Assembly: GCA_016490735.1 (NCBI GenBank)
Contig: JAEMWC010000125.1
Location: forward strand, 140,001 to 204,000
DNA length: 64,000 nucleotides
Reading direction: 5' to 3'
Source of the DNA: Pachyseris speciosa
Taxonomy: Eukaryota; Cnidaria; Anthozoa; Scleractinia; Pachyseridae
The notes under the pieces are model-generated. The model was not told the origin of the DNA. It saw only the letters and a program-made list of their open reading frames with translations, and made no database searches. Position 1 is the first letter of the stretch; each line of letters starts with the position of its first letter. This document shows positions 23,521 through 35,519 of this stretch, in pieces. The translations under genes were made by a program, and so were the position numbers.

Positions 23521-24806
23521 GGAGACAAAGACGTAGCTGGTAGAGTTGCTTGTTACTTGTTTTGCAAGCGAATGAGTGTTTTCCTCTGCTTGGCTGACTG
23601 TACATGATTTTTGACGTCAGTGTTTCTACAGTGTTAAGAACTGAAAGAAACGTTTGCCCTTATGTTATTGACACGTAATCGCAATGAGTCCTCGTAAAGT
23701 ATCTTTCATGTTTTGCGCGACGAGGGCAATTTCAGTAAATTTCTGAAAACACAAGTGATATTAATAATACTTTTACTCGGGCCCACGCGATTACCTATCC
23801 AAACTATCTGGATTGTTTAATTTCCTTTTTCTCTTTTCTACGACATTTAAGTTTATGTCTAAGCTTAACGTACTACGAAATCTGTTTGTTAAGCCCCGGC
23901 TAAAGATCAAACATTTTCATCCAACATCGTGTTTGTCACCCATAACGTTTGGTGGCTAAACGCATCGCAATGTTTGACCAAACAGGGGACCAAGTGAGTC
24001 CAAAAAATGACTTTTTCGTATTATCGCTGAAATTTTCGACGTTATGTGGTTTATTTGGTTGCTTTTTACCGTTTGTGTACGATTGTTTGTTGGAGTGGCT
24101 AAACTATCACACATTTGTTCGTAATGCGAAATTTTGGAATCTATATCAAACATGGAAAGCCATTTAATGCACTATTGTGAGAGGTGCCTAAACGATGAAA
24201 CATGCTCTGTCAACGACGCTGGATGAAAATATTTGATCATTCTTAGATTGCTATTTTTTTTTTCGAACAGACACCCGCGTCAATTGTATTTTTTTCTTGT
24301 AATGTTTTCAGGTTTTTTAAGCACAGTCAATTCCTGTTGACTGCTCTAAAAACAAAATATTTGCGCAAGGACACCCATGCGGTATGGCTCAATACCAGTA
24401 GAAAAATAATAATCGTGGAGCTCCGCTTTTAGGCATGCGAGTTTTTTGAACAGCTTCAAAACAACGCATGCCGCAGGAGTTTACATTAAGTGACATAAAG
24501 GCATTTAAAGAATTCATTATTTCTCTGGGAAATGAAATTTGGCTAAGTTGTGAGGTAAACAAAGTAAATTTCATTCAGCGTAAAAACTGTCTTCGTTATT
24601 TCGCTGTCGTGCAGGTATTTGGCTCTCGTAGTTTGTTGTATTTTGATTTAATTTTTTTCTGTGGTATGTTGCTTGTTCGTTTTTTGTTGCCATTTTGATT
24701 ATTTTGTTGTTTTTGTAGCCGTCGAGATAAGTTTGCTGTAGAGGTATTTTGCTGCCGTTGCCTTCTATTTTCAAGGCATTGCACTAAAAGTAAAGAACAC
24801 GAACTT

Positions 24807-25073
24807 TTCCAGTATAACTTTATTTTAACAGGTAATAGGAATATCGAATTCCAAAGGGTTTTACTGACCGTAAAAAAATTCGCAGGAAGGCAAGGGCACT
24901 GAAGGGAACTGCTTTTGTAATATACGATCGAAGACCTGCCTAAGGAACTGATTGACAGGCGACGTTTCCTGCTGCCCAACTTAAAAGCTGCGAAGGAGCA
25001 AGGGCAGAGAGCCAACTTTAGCGCTTTAGAGCTGGACAAGCTGTATGTCAATGATAACTTGGTCTCAGAGTAA
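24807..25073 (+). pseudogene. LINE ORF1-like protein, C-terminal part (copy 2)
   Basis: Near-identical to 7,524-7,790, with the same internal TGA and TAA and the same DKLYVNDNLVSE ending. Confidence 0.6.
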
Positions 25074-25489
25074 AACCTAATTAATTCGATTGTCGCTTTT
25101 GCAGCTTCTTTTGATTTCACGTAGCCATTTGACAATTTTACGTTGAGTAATTATCGTTTTTCTGGGAGCTGGGATGATTTTGAAATATAAATCTATCGAA
25201 AGCAGAGATGCAAGTAGCAATGCCACGACCACGAAGTGCTTGCTTCATGTGGATGTTATTTTATGCATGTGTGTATGTTCTCTTTTGTACTGGGGAAAAT
25301 ATAGTGATATCAAAATGGAAAAAAGAGTCAGTGCTTACCATCACTTATTCAAAGTAGAAAGCAAGAAATGTCTCGCGAAAAGGAACAAGACCGGAACGAA
25401 AGACTGGAAGAACTAGACAATGTCCTTTCCCAGGGAAATAACGCTAACGAAATTAAAGAAAAACAACAGGAAACATTAGACTAAAACAG

Positions 25490-27425
25490 TAAGTTTCATT
25501 ACTTTACGAAAACAAAGGGAAAGTTGAAATCATCCGGTCTAAAGCCAGGTCGATTGACTTAGGCGAACAGCCAACAAAATATTTCTTCCTTTTAAAAAAG
25601 CGAAATTATAATCGTAAAATAATCAGAGAAGTGAAACGGTAGGAGGGACAAATTTTACACGAAGAAAAGGAGATATTATTGAATATTGAACATTTTTATA
25701 GAGATCTTTTTACATCCGACCGTGCGAAAAGTACATGGAACTTATTCGAATCTTTTGTCGAGAACCTTGAAACACCAAAACTTCAGGATAACGAACGTGA
25801 CAAATTCGAAGGAGAAATCTCTCTTAAAGAATATAACAATGTCATGCGGACATTCGCTAAAGGGAAATCCCCAGGTGATGACGGACTCGCGTGGGAGTTC
25901 TACAAATCGTTTTTTGACTTGTTGGGACAAGATTTAGTTGAGTGCTTTAACACGTCGTTTTACCTAAAGAAGATTCAGATCCTACTGATCTCTCTAACTG
26001 GCGACCAATAACTCTCCTTAATATAGATTACAAAATTGCATCCAAAGTTATAGCTAAACGTCCTAACGCACTTAATCAATCCGGATCAATCAGGTTTCAT
26101 TAAAAGGAGATACACTGACCAAAATATTAGACTGATTAACGACATATGACAAATAAAAAAGAAAAAATGATAATTACAATTTTTAGAAAAGATTGCAAAA
26201 ACTTGAATCTGCTAATGATATCTAGCAGCCTCGAAATCTTACACTGTTCTGAAGATGTCTTATAACAAAAAACATTTTAGCTATCTCGAAGCTTGTACAC
26301 CCGATTTCGATTCTTGATTCCCTAAAGAATATATTAAGGCCGCTGACTGTGAAATATTGAAATTCATTCGGAATAGAAAGAGGGACAAAATCAAGCGTAG
26401 AGCTATGTTTCTAGACTATAACCAAGGAGGCTACGTGCACCCAGCGTGGAAAGTATGTCTAAATCTCTCAAACTAGTTTGGATCTCGAGATTCTTAATAA
26501 AGGACCAAAGGAATGAGTCCTGGAAGGTAATTCCAGAACATTTTTTGTTTTCATAAGTATGGTGGGTTAAAATTTTTGTTTCGTTGTAATTATGACCAAA
26601 CAATTCCTGAGAAAGCACATTTCCCAAACTTTTACAAGTTATTGTTACATTATTTCGCTGAACGTAAATCCTCTTACCATCTCCAAGACAGTGACCAGGA
26701 ATGGGCTATATTCAATAACAAACAAATTCGCATAAATGGTCGAACAATTTTCTATTGGAGCTGGTTTAATAGGACTGCTACTGTTATTCAAGAACTTCTG
26801 AGAGCGGATGGGAAGTTCCGCTCTCACGTAGAGTTCGTTGCAAAATACGATTTAAACTCCAATTTCTTAACTAACATGCAGGTTGTATCGGCAATCCCAC
26901 AGCCTCTTATTGATAGGGCAAGTGCAAAACTAATGGATAAATCCACCTTTTTTTTCAGCGAGCGAGTTGCAACTAACTACTGATATCACTAAAACTTTGC
27001 TAAATATGAAAAATAGGTATTATTACTGGCTTCTGATGAAAAAATCCGAGGTACAAACACACATTGAAGGGGATTGAAAAATGGCAGAGAGATTTACAGT
27101 CACACGCCACCACGATTGATTCTTTTCTTAGCAGTGCATAAGGATAGTTATGCAGGTTGTATCGGCAATCTCACAGCCTCTTATTGATAGGGCAAGAGCA
27201 AAATTAATGGACAAATCCACCTTTATTTCAGCGAGCGAGTTCCAACTAACTACTTATATCACTATAAACTTGCTTAAAATGAAAAATAGGTATTATTACT
27301 GGCTTCTGATAAAAGATCCGAGGTACAAACATACATTGAAGGGGATTGAAAATTGGCAGAGAGATTTACAGTCACACGCCACCACGATTGATTCTTTCTT
27401 CAGCAGTGCAAAAGGAGAGTTATAA
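25490..27425 (+). pseudogene. Tx1/L1-type LINE ORF2, RT core deleted (copy 2)
   Basis: Equivalent of 8,256-10,064. The RT N-terminal segment is clearer here: from 25,679 one frame runs through KGKSPGDDGLAWEFYKSFF and continues to GQDLVECFNTSFYLKKIQ. The palm is again missing (join near 26,150). A better preserved C-terminal stretch at 26,576-26,983 reads FRCNYDQTIPEKAHFPNFY and INGRTIFYWSWFNRTATVIQ, typical of the region after the RT in Tx1-type LINEs. The terminal ~250-bp tandem repeat is present as in copy 1. Confidence 0.75.
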
Positions 27426-28567
27426 CTAAGCCGTCTGTAAGACGTTCAGCAGCCAAAACAACCTTTTATAGTTGAGCCGTCTGAAAAAGGCCCAGAAGCA
27501 GAGAGAAGAGGATCGGATCCTGGTTTGGTTGGCATTTTTTCCAGCATTAAGAAGGCAACCGGGAAAGCTCTGTGATCTTTGGATGCTACTGGCAAATGAT
27601 CTGAAAAGACAGAAAATAATGTAGTAAGTGACGGACGGAGAGACCGAGGACGTGTTATGATCAGTAGGTGAAGTGATGGGTGGGTAAGGCACAGAGGTTG
27701 GTTTGTGAATGAGAAAGAATTGAACTGAGTCACTTCTTAATGATACCGGCGAAACGTATGTATACAAACAGATCTCTTATTTCGCCTGACAAAAATTTGA
27801 ATTTAAAAAGAAAATGACGGTGAATATAAAGGCTATGCAACAATCTCACGGTTCTTGATAGGCTTTGTTTGAAACTGAATACTCTTTTTAGTTTTGGGTA
27901 AACTCAAATTCGCAGGGAAGAGTTCCATAATTTTTCTCCCCCGCTGTAAGAAAATGAACCCAGTGTGACCTTTAAATATATGTGTTCGCCAGTTTCAACA
28001 TTGAGATAAATACTGTAAGGCGTGAATTGTACGCGTTGCTGATTTGAAATGAAATCTTTATTTAAGCGTTAGAGGACACAAACAGCATAGGAGCATTCAT
28101 TATATAAATTAGAGGAAAAAATTTATTTACCCTCTGTGTTACTTTAAGTTACACTGCTGTAAAAGGAAGCCTTTAGCATGAAGCCTAATCTTAAAGCAGT
28201 TACTGAAGTTAAAATTACAAAACCATTTAGGGTTCAACAGATGATTAAAGCTTCACCGACTATTTGAGGGAACTTGGGATGTCATTCGAAAAGAAAAGCT
28301 TGAATTACACCGACATCACTGCATGTAAGAGAACGGTGTATCTTCCATAAGCCACTTCCAGCCATCTCTATCCCCTTGTGCTTGCAGAGTTCTTTCATCA
28401 TGTGCATTAACCAAAATAGAGTTGGAGCTAGTTTTAAAGAGATTTAATAAGCGTCCCCTCGCTTAACCGCTCTCCTTCGAATAAGCGACGAAATACGGTA
28501 TCCGATGACAAACAAACCAATTTCGTGCCGTTAAACCTCACAGTTTTGCGGATTTTGGCGTTCTTAC

Positions 28568-28751
28568 CTTTTCCATCTGTTGTCTTAAGTTCTTTTCCCT
28601 CCAGTGGGAGTGGTGTTCTTGCCTGATGCATAATCTGAATAGAGGAAAAAGGAATCGTTTGCGCCGGTGTAACATCAACTAATACCAATATATAGAAATG
28701 CGCCGATTTAATAAACGTAAGTTAACGACTTACCTCGCCTACTGCAGACAT
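28568..28751 (-). other. Two spliced mini-exons (copy 2)
   Basis: Same structure as 11,204-11,387: ATG at 28,751, MSAVGE, GAG|GTAAGT, acceptor TCCTCTATTCAG, a 67-nt exon (28,634-28,568) and AAAAG|GTAAGA. One residue differs (HQARTP for HKARTP). About 23 bp are inserted upstream of the start compared with copy 1. Confidence 0.4.
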
Positions 28752-29029
28752 TCTTGCCTAAAGGATAAAATGGTTGAGATCCTGAAGTTTACGATTTGAA
28801 CACGGCTTAATTTGAAGCGCCTCAGCAACGGACAAAATACAACTTGACTTTCCACAAATCAGGAAAGAAAGTTATGAGGAGAAAGCCGCAGGTTGAACTT
28901 TTATATGGGACGTTGTGAAACCCATGATGTACTTGTGTTTGCAACATGACCGGATTGAGTCATGATTCCCCGCATTGTACGATAGCGACGGTTTTGACAC
29001 TGACGAATTGGCCCTGAGAACATGCATGA

Positions 29030-29354
29030 AATTGGTTTGTTTGTCATCAAATATTGGTCTCCTTGTATTTAATTACCAAATCAGGCAGCACGAGTTCTCA
29101 CTCGATAGGCTTGTGACATCAGATACGATGATATCAGTCAAAGTCTTAAAATAAAATTAAACTCTCCGAAAGAAACAATAATGAGCCCACTAAAGCTTTA
29201 CAGATAAATGGTGAATACGAAACATAATCTTCGAACTAATGATAATAACTTGCTTCTTTAAAAACCTCGGAAAGAAAGAATTAAAAAAACTAAACTAAGA
29301 AAACTTTTAAACCACGTCCCATGTTTTCTCAAACAGTGGAGGGAATCGTGATCA
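29030..29354. repeat. Further copy of the ~0.6 kb repeat
   Basis: Matches 12,268-12,565, including TTGGTTTGTTTGTCATC and CTCGATAGGCTTGTGACATC, and ends at the border with the BEL element. Confidence 0.65.
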
Positions 29355-29379
29355 TGATCTCTCCATAACTTCTAAGGCC

Positions 29380-30180
29380 CTATAGTGATGCACAAACCTT
29401 AGTCTTAACCTCACAGCTCTCAAAATCTGTTTTCCACAGTCTCTCCAACTGTCTGTCCAGCTGCTCATCTTGAGCCAGACCGTCGATTTCGTCCATTAAT
29501 GAATTCTCAGTCTCCTTAATGGCACACTCTGACTCCGCATACATTTCTTCAGGAGCAATTATAACACCACGGTCTCCATTGTGCGTGCCTTCAGGAAATG
29601 CAATATCCGCCCTGGAACCATCATGAGAAACACGATCTTGTAAATTTAACCCACTGGCACAGTCAACGGAGTTCTCTACCAAACGCAAGAAGTTGGCTGA
29701 GTAATCTGCAGAGTAGCTTCCTCCACCAACAGGAGCTATCACTGTCCATCCCAAGCTGTACCTAACTGCAACTGGTTCCCCATCTCGGCCAACACGGTAC
29801 TCCATTGGTAAGAACAAATTCGGCCTCTCTTTCAGCCCGATGACCAACATGACACCACCAACGTCCAACTGTTACAACTCAATATCACACAGATGTGGCC
29901 AAATTTCAAGGTCCTTCTTCTTTGCAATACAGTTCTCTGAAATTGGCATATGCCTGACTGTCCTGACATTTGCCAGCTCTACGGACACAGACTCGTCCAC
30001 CACAAGGTCTATTTGTTCACTCTCAACTCTGGTTGAGCCGGTCATGCCTGATAATGTGAAGTTGAACTTCATACCACTTGTACCCAACTTCTCCTGCAAA
30101 CTTCCAAGACAAAGAGTCTGTCTAACACTGTCTAACAAGGCATATGTTCTCAACTGGCACCAGACTACCACCCTTACTTA
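29380..30180 (-). pseudogene. BEL/Pao aspartic protease and pol N-terminus
   Basis: Three overlapping minus-strand frames read consecutively. YALLDSVRQTLCLGSLQEKL holds the protease-like LLDS motif, where retroviral-type proteases usually have D[ST]G or DSG. LEIWPHLCDIEL comes next, then GGVMLVIGLKERPNLF and DGEPVAVRYSLGWTVIAPV, the segment joining protease to RT in BEL/Pao. The frame ends at 29,380 just after DRQLERLWKTDFES, where the RT would begin. The junction with the segmental duplication lies about 25 bp further on. The element is truncated here and frameshifted near 29,870 and 30,130. Confidence 0.7.
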
Positions 30181-30390
30181 GAACCTTTACTGGACCAACG
30201 CTAAGACAAACTCGTTCGCCGGCCCCAGTAGCAGCAGTTACTGCAGCTCGTTCATTTGCTGCTCCACTTGAATCGTTGCCAATATTACTTTCCATCCCTT
30301 CTTGATTCAGGGCGCTCTGATCGACACTCAGTACACTGGGATCTGCTGGAGGGGAATGCAGCAGTGTGTTATGTTCCTTGTTACACCCAT

Positions 30391-31972
30391 CTACCTGACA
30401 CTTGAAATGAGTCTTCGGACATGATCTTGCAAAGTGACCAGCTTGTAGACACTTGATACAAAGAGATTGTTCTTGCACTTAAGCTTCCACTTATCTCGGA
30501 TAGGCTGGTTCTTAAATCTTTGACATCGCCATACTCCATGTTGACCATGACAAATGGCACAAACTAGCCTCGACTGGTTCACTCTACGCAAGTTACTTTG
30601 CTGACCTGAAACTCCAGTGGTTAATGATGTGATCCTCTGAGGTGCTCGAGCCCGTTGATCCTTTTGCCTCGCATTCTCCTTTTCCTTTGAGGGATTGGGG
30701 TTTAGATCCTCTCCGAATTCATTGTTAACAAGCGCGGCTCTCCCCTTCAGAAACTTCGAAAAGTCAGAAGAGATCATACTTCCTGCACATTCAGTCCACT
30801 TAACTCTTAGAAACAATGGCAGCTTCTTGTTCAGCTCTCTTAATGTATTCATATGATTCAAATCACTGACATATTCAGGCCACACGCCTGAAAGTGTTCC
30901 ACTGGCCACCTCTAAGTGGCGGGAAAACTCTAACAAGCCTGTTTCATCTGCTTGCCTTAATAGGCGTAGATTCTCCAACTTTCTAATATGTGCCTTGGCT
31001 ATGATATGAGGAAGTACAAAATTTTCACGCAAAGTACTCTTCACAACAAAGTAACCTTCATCTACAGGCAGGTTCACACAGCTTTCAATAGCATCCCTTG
31101 CCTTTCCAAAACAGTGCTGGATTAACAGCTGCAAGCGCTTCGAATTGTCCAGATTCTCTCTTTCTAAACAAGTTTCAAAGTTATGAATAAACAAGACATA
31201 CTTAATGGGATCCCCATCAAAACGCATGTATTCAACCTTTGGCATTGAAACTATCTGACCCAAAGCTCTTACAATATCTTCTCCGACTCCTTGCCTTGGT
31301 AATTGAGCCTGTGCAGGCAAGTGCGCTGTTATCAAACCAGCTGTGTCTTGAGTGTGACATTCAGATGGGACTGGCAATGATGGCTGGGGTAATTCAGGCT
31401 TAAAATGCTTAACTACAGTTTCTAAGCATGTCTTCTGATGTTCAGTTGTTGCCTGCATACCACTCTCTGTTTTAACTCCTGGCAACGCCGGGCTGGACGC
31501 TTGGATAACTGGTGGGCCTGGTATAGGTGGGCCTACAACAGGTAAGCTTGTTTTGTTATCATCCGTTTCAAGGGTGCAGCCCACATTAGCATCTTCAGGA
31601 ACAAACTCTGCCAATCGCTCCTTGTAATCATCACCATTACTGCGTGTACCTTGGCGGTCACCTTCTTCAAACACATTGAGGCTTACTGTTGCCCTTTCTT
31701 CCTCCATTTGAGCTTCCATAATCTTTTTAGCATACTGTAGCTCAGACATTTTCCTCTTTAGTTCCTGTTCGCATAATACTTGTTTTATCTTAACCTGAGC
31801 GAGCGCAAGCTGTTCCCTTTTCTTCGTTAGGGCCAGTGATGCAGAACTTGAACTGGAAGATCGGCTTGTGCGACTCCTACTAGACTTTCGTGAGACCGCC
31901 AGTTTTCCTTGATCTCTTTCAGATTTCACGACTCAATCTTACTGTCAAACTTCAATTTCCGCGCCATCTGCT
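30391..31972 (-). CDS. BEL/Pao Gag with zinc knuckles
   Basis: A long open frame of about 510 codons ends at 30,391. The N-terminal part is Ser/Arg-rich and then a charged helix likely to form a coiled coil (EQLALAQVKIKQVLCEQELK onward). The central Gag domain is marked by MPKVEYMRFDGDPIKYVLFI, and HIIAKAHIRKLENLRLL follows. The C-terminus has CAICHGQHGVWRC and, after a frameshift near 30,480, CIKCLQAGHFARSC, a CX2CX4HX4C knuckle. The frame has no ATG at its 5' end. A more likely start is the ATG at about 31,972 in the next frame (MARKLKFDSKIES), joined through one frameshift near 31,930. Gag packages element RNA into particles. Confidence 0.7.
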
Positions 31973-31979
31973 CATTTCC

Positions 31980-32700
31980 TTGCTCAGCACTCTCAGCAAC
32001 AGGAACCGACCACACAGACATCGTTCCAAACACTGAATCATCCACACAAACACTGATTTTCCAAAGGCGAAATACGGCCAGCAAAATAACAAATAATCGC
32101 CGTGTCATAAAGCAATGTTCTGTTCCATCCAAAGTAATGTTCTCCCTGAGAAATGATTATCGAAGATAAGCTTAATCCTCTCGCGAAATAATAAATAAAC
32201 AATTTCTGTGAACAAGTTGTAATCCAAACACGCCGCCGCCAATCGACGAACAAACAAACAAAACCCAAAGTCGCGTCCAAATCCTATGACATCGCTCTCC
32301 CTTAGAACTAAATTCCAAAGCAAATGAGGTCCAAGTCTTGAAACACTGTTCTCCCTGAGAACCAAATTATAACAGCGATCCAAAAACGTCGCTCACGAAC
32401 CAGAGAAAGTCAAATTGTGCCAACAAATACACGTACCGTTCTCCCTGAGAACCACACAACCAAAACGCTTCGTCGCTTGCAAACTTGCAAGACAGTTTTT
32501 CAACTGTTAGTTCCCCAATGAACAAGGCAATCCTTTACACTGAAAATTTACTCGATAATTCACGTTCAAAATCACATCCAAAGTGTACGTCCAAAGGTGT
32601 ACATCCTAAAAGTGTACGTGTACGTTGAAAAACTGTTTGACGCGACCATCCTGAAAATTCTCTGGAAATTACAAAGCACGTGAAGTTCCCTCGGGGGAAT
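31980..32700 (-). promoter_or_regulatory. Probable BEL LTR/leader with repeated palindromic motif
   Basis: This lies directly upstream of gag, where the LTR and leader should be. The near-perfect palindrome GTTCTCCCTGAGAAC occurs at 32,348-32,362 and 32,438-32,452, with one-sided variants at 32,139-32,153 and 32,294-32,308. The opposite LTR is missing, so LTR borders cannot be set. The palindromes could be binding sites for a dimeric factor. Confidence 0.45.
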
Positions 32701-33540
32701 CACGTGATGCAAACGAAACAAACGGCAAATCGATAACTACAAAACGGAACCGGAAATCGGTAGCCACAAATTATGTCATACTCAGTTACAGCCTTCTTGA
32801 TGATAATGATAATCTGTTTACTGCCAGAGATAAGAAACCTTGTTTTAGGTCGATTTTGCCATGCAAACAACACACTTTCACTTTTTTCTGCTTCATCTCC
32901 ACACCACACTTCTCTTGTTAATTGTTTGTATATTCTACGTAAAACAAACAAAGCTGATAGCTGATGGTGAAGTGGCAATAAATCATGGGCAAGAAGTACC
33001 TGTTGATACCTGTTGAGACCTATCTTGGTGAGATTTAACTACAAATTGCTGTTTTTAGCTGCCCCTTAACCATTCTCTTTTATTCAATCAAACAATCACT
33101 TCACGGGCAAGTTACCAGAAGAGCCGTGTCTTGGCACCCATACATGTAGAAGAGGTCACTCCTTATTTCATTCTTTTGTTTTTTGTTTGTTTGTTTGTTT
33201 TTGTTTTCATTTGTGTTATTTCTTCAGTTTCTTTTGTTAGCTAGTGACAGGTCAGCTGGTGTAAGATTAGATCCACAAAGATCAATTGAAAGGTAAATAA
33301 AGTGTTGTAAAAATAAATACCAGTAGAATTTAGCTCAAAGCCACAGTAATTTTCGAAATTAATTATCAAAACAAGTAATCATAAAGCTTTGTATGGTCAA
33401 TACAAAACAGAATTCTACTCTCAGTATAAGATACAGCCTTGTTCATGCAATGAAAAGAGGGGGAACTACCATGTCTTTTTCAAAATTCTAAGCTAGGAGA
33501 CTTTAACAGAAAACCCCCCATGGCATTCACCTTGGCAGAT
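32700..33540. other. No gene recognised
   Basis: No supported coding region. A short T/G-rich microsatellite (TTTG repeats) is at 33,178-33,205. Confidence 0.4.
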
Positions 33541-33581
33541 GTAAACCAAAAAAACGTGCTACTTCATCTGGGTTCTGCTGC

Positions 33582-34572
33582 ATTAACCAGCCTCTCTTAG
33601 ACATATTTCTCCTTCACATGGTCTTCGATGAGCTTCATCTCCTCCTTAGAATCAATGCTGTTCTGTTAGCTAATCTGATTGAAGATGCCATGGAGTGGGA
33701 TGATCGAGAAGATTTTCTAAGCCCAAAGCCCAAAGGTGCTCACTTAATGGGAACTTCTACTCTTACAACAAATTCACACTGAATTGATGGAAATAATTAC
33801 TAGATTTCAAATTGTGTTTTAAAACGTGGATATAACATTTAAGTGTTCAAAAAAATGGATATCATCACCTATTTTCGCTGTTAAGTTTCATGGGCGCCGC
33901 CATTTTGGATTTAATGACGCGTGATGGTTGCAGCTATTGTCAGGAAGCAAATGAACGCTGCTGTATACCAATTGCAAGATGTCTTCGACAGATTTGGTAG
34001 TGTAAAACACTTCAGTGGTCAAGATACTGTCAGTGTCACTGGTTATTTTAAGTTAGAACAAATTAAATGTATGCCCGAGGATGTCCTGTGTATTGCTACC
34101 ACGTACATCAATGTACACATACTCACGACAGACAAATCAGCAGTAGCAAATGAAAAGAAAATATATTTTAAATAAAATCAAAATTATTTTACGAAACAAC
34201 TCTCTGTGGGGCATCTCCCAAAGGCAATTCAAATAATACCACAGTAAACTAACTTCACTGATTTGCCTTTACATAGGAGTAAAAAAAAATAATGATGTGG
34301 CAAGAGCAATTGTCCTTCACAAATCAAGAAACTGGGATAGTCCAGCAGATGTTATCAGAACAGAGCACCCCCTTACACAGTTGAGAAACAGACAGAGGAG
34401 AAGAAGAAAGTACAGCAAACAAAATGAGGAGTTCTCAAACAGTGGAAAAAAAAAAGAAATGATGTCTAAAACAAAAAGACAGAGTATCAGATTCCAAAAA
34501 GTGCAAGAAACTGAAAGCACTCCACTCAACAGAAATCACAGCTGCAATGAAATTACTCAGCAGTTACCGTAA
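33582..34572 (+). pseudogene. Relic of a RAG1-type transposase-like gene
   Basis: Two separated fragments resemble the gene at 38.9-41.6 kb. The first (33,582-33,760) reads NQPLLDIFLLHMVFDELHLL then LRINAVLLANLIED, to be compared with NPLFPFIPLDHVVIDTLHLF and LRISDNLIELLIRE there. The second (about 34,278-34,572) reads GVKKNNDVARAIVLHKSRNW and continues in a basic, Ser-rich tail. It corresponds to GMEKYNDRASKDYF in the intact gene, so the expected catalytic Glu is Lys. The ~500 bp between the fragments are not clearly coding, and the N-terminal two thirds are missing. The two loci represent different subfamilies. The 3' end abuts the TIR element that starts at 34,563. Confidence 0.5.
33890..33906 (-). 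promoter_or_regulatory. YY1-like motif
   Basis: The plus strand reads GCCGCCATTTTGGA. On the minus strand this is AAAATGGCGGC with an ATG, matching the start context of the chromo-barrel gene at 42,558. Whether a minus-strand transcript starts here is unknown. Confidence 0.3.
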
Positions 34573-34956
34573 AAGCTCTATTAAGCCCCCCCCCCCCCCC
34601 CCCCCCTTTTAAGCCCCACTCTCTAATAAGCCCCACGTTTGGGAGTCGGTTTTTGTAATAAGCCCCCCCTCCCCCCTTTTGGGACACGAGATTTTGTAAT
34701 TATTCCCTCCTATTCCCTCTTACGAAATACACTTTATGCGGCCCAGTTGGTTTATTTTAAACAAATATACAATAAAATACACAATACTGTTTCCTGCTCG
34801 GTAGTAAATAATAAAGTTTTACTGCAGTGGTTTGAGATTTGTTCAGAAACTATTTAACACGAAAACGGTGTGTTCAAAGATTTGAAATAAGCCCCTCCTC
34901 TCTATTGACCCCCCCCCCCCACCTCCCCTCTCCAATAAGCCCCCCGTTAATAAGAG

Positions 34957-35072
34957 AGGGTTATTTACCTGGAACAAGGGGATATCTGATATATGCACCT
35001 GGTACCGCGGTATCGGGTACGGCGGTGCCAGGTGAATATATCACTTACCCTATAGCGACTGGTAAATAACAT
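34957..35072. repeat. Foldback palindrome inside the TIR element
   Basis: GGGTTATTTACCTGG faces ACTGGTAAATAAC about 100 bp away. Between them ATATGCACCTGGTACCGC faces GGCGGTGCCAGGTGAATAT. Both arm sets can pair, giving a hairpin of about 110 nt. Confidence 0.55.
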
Positions 35073-35519
35073 GCTTATTTGTCGGTTGATGAGGTTTTCT
35101 AAAACAAATAGAAGGCCATTAAATAATTTGAACGAAAACCTTAGTTTCTACTTGGTCGTGTTTTATTTTCAAAATACTTTTAATGGTAGATTGTAGGAGG
35201 TGAGGTTTCGACAGTAAACATGTTTTTCTTGATTTTCGGTTTTCGGTTTTCGTTTTTTTTTTTTTTTTTTTACAACAATGCGTAGACAATGTTTTTTGTT
35301 ATACTGGTACACAGTGGGACTGAATTCAGTTCTGTATTATTTACACAACAATAACTGTATATTCCGGTTAAATCCTACTACACTCAACAAGTCAAGATAC
35401 AACAAATATCCTAACAAATACAATTTTCTCATTAAACTTGCTAGAAAAAAAATATTTTCATGACAAACTGCTCTCTTTTAGCTCGGACGTGAGGAAGACA
35501 TGGACATTTTAATAATTAT

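Larger units (their letters stand above)
21120..29354. repeat. Segmental duplication, copy 2
   Basis: Second copy of 472-12,600. The left border lies inside the BEL integrase. The right border is near 29,354, where similarity to about 12,565 stops and the minus-strand BEL protease sequence begins. Relative to copy 1 it lacks the 3.05 kb tandem repeat and an ~810-bp stretch (join near 24,435), but keeps about 300 bp after 21,640 that copy 1 lost. Confidence 0.85.
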
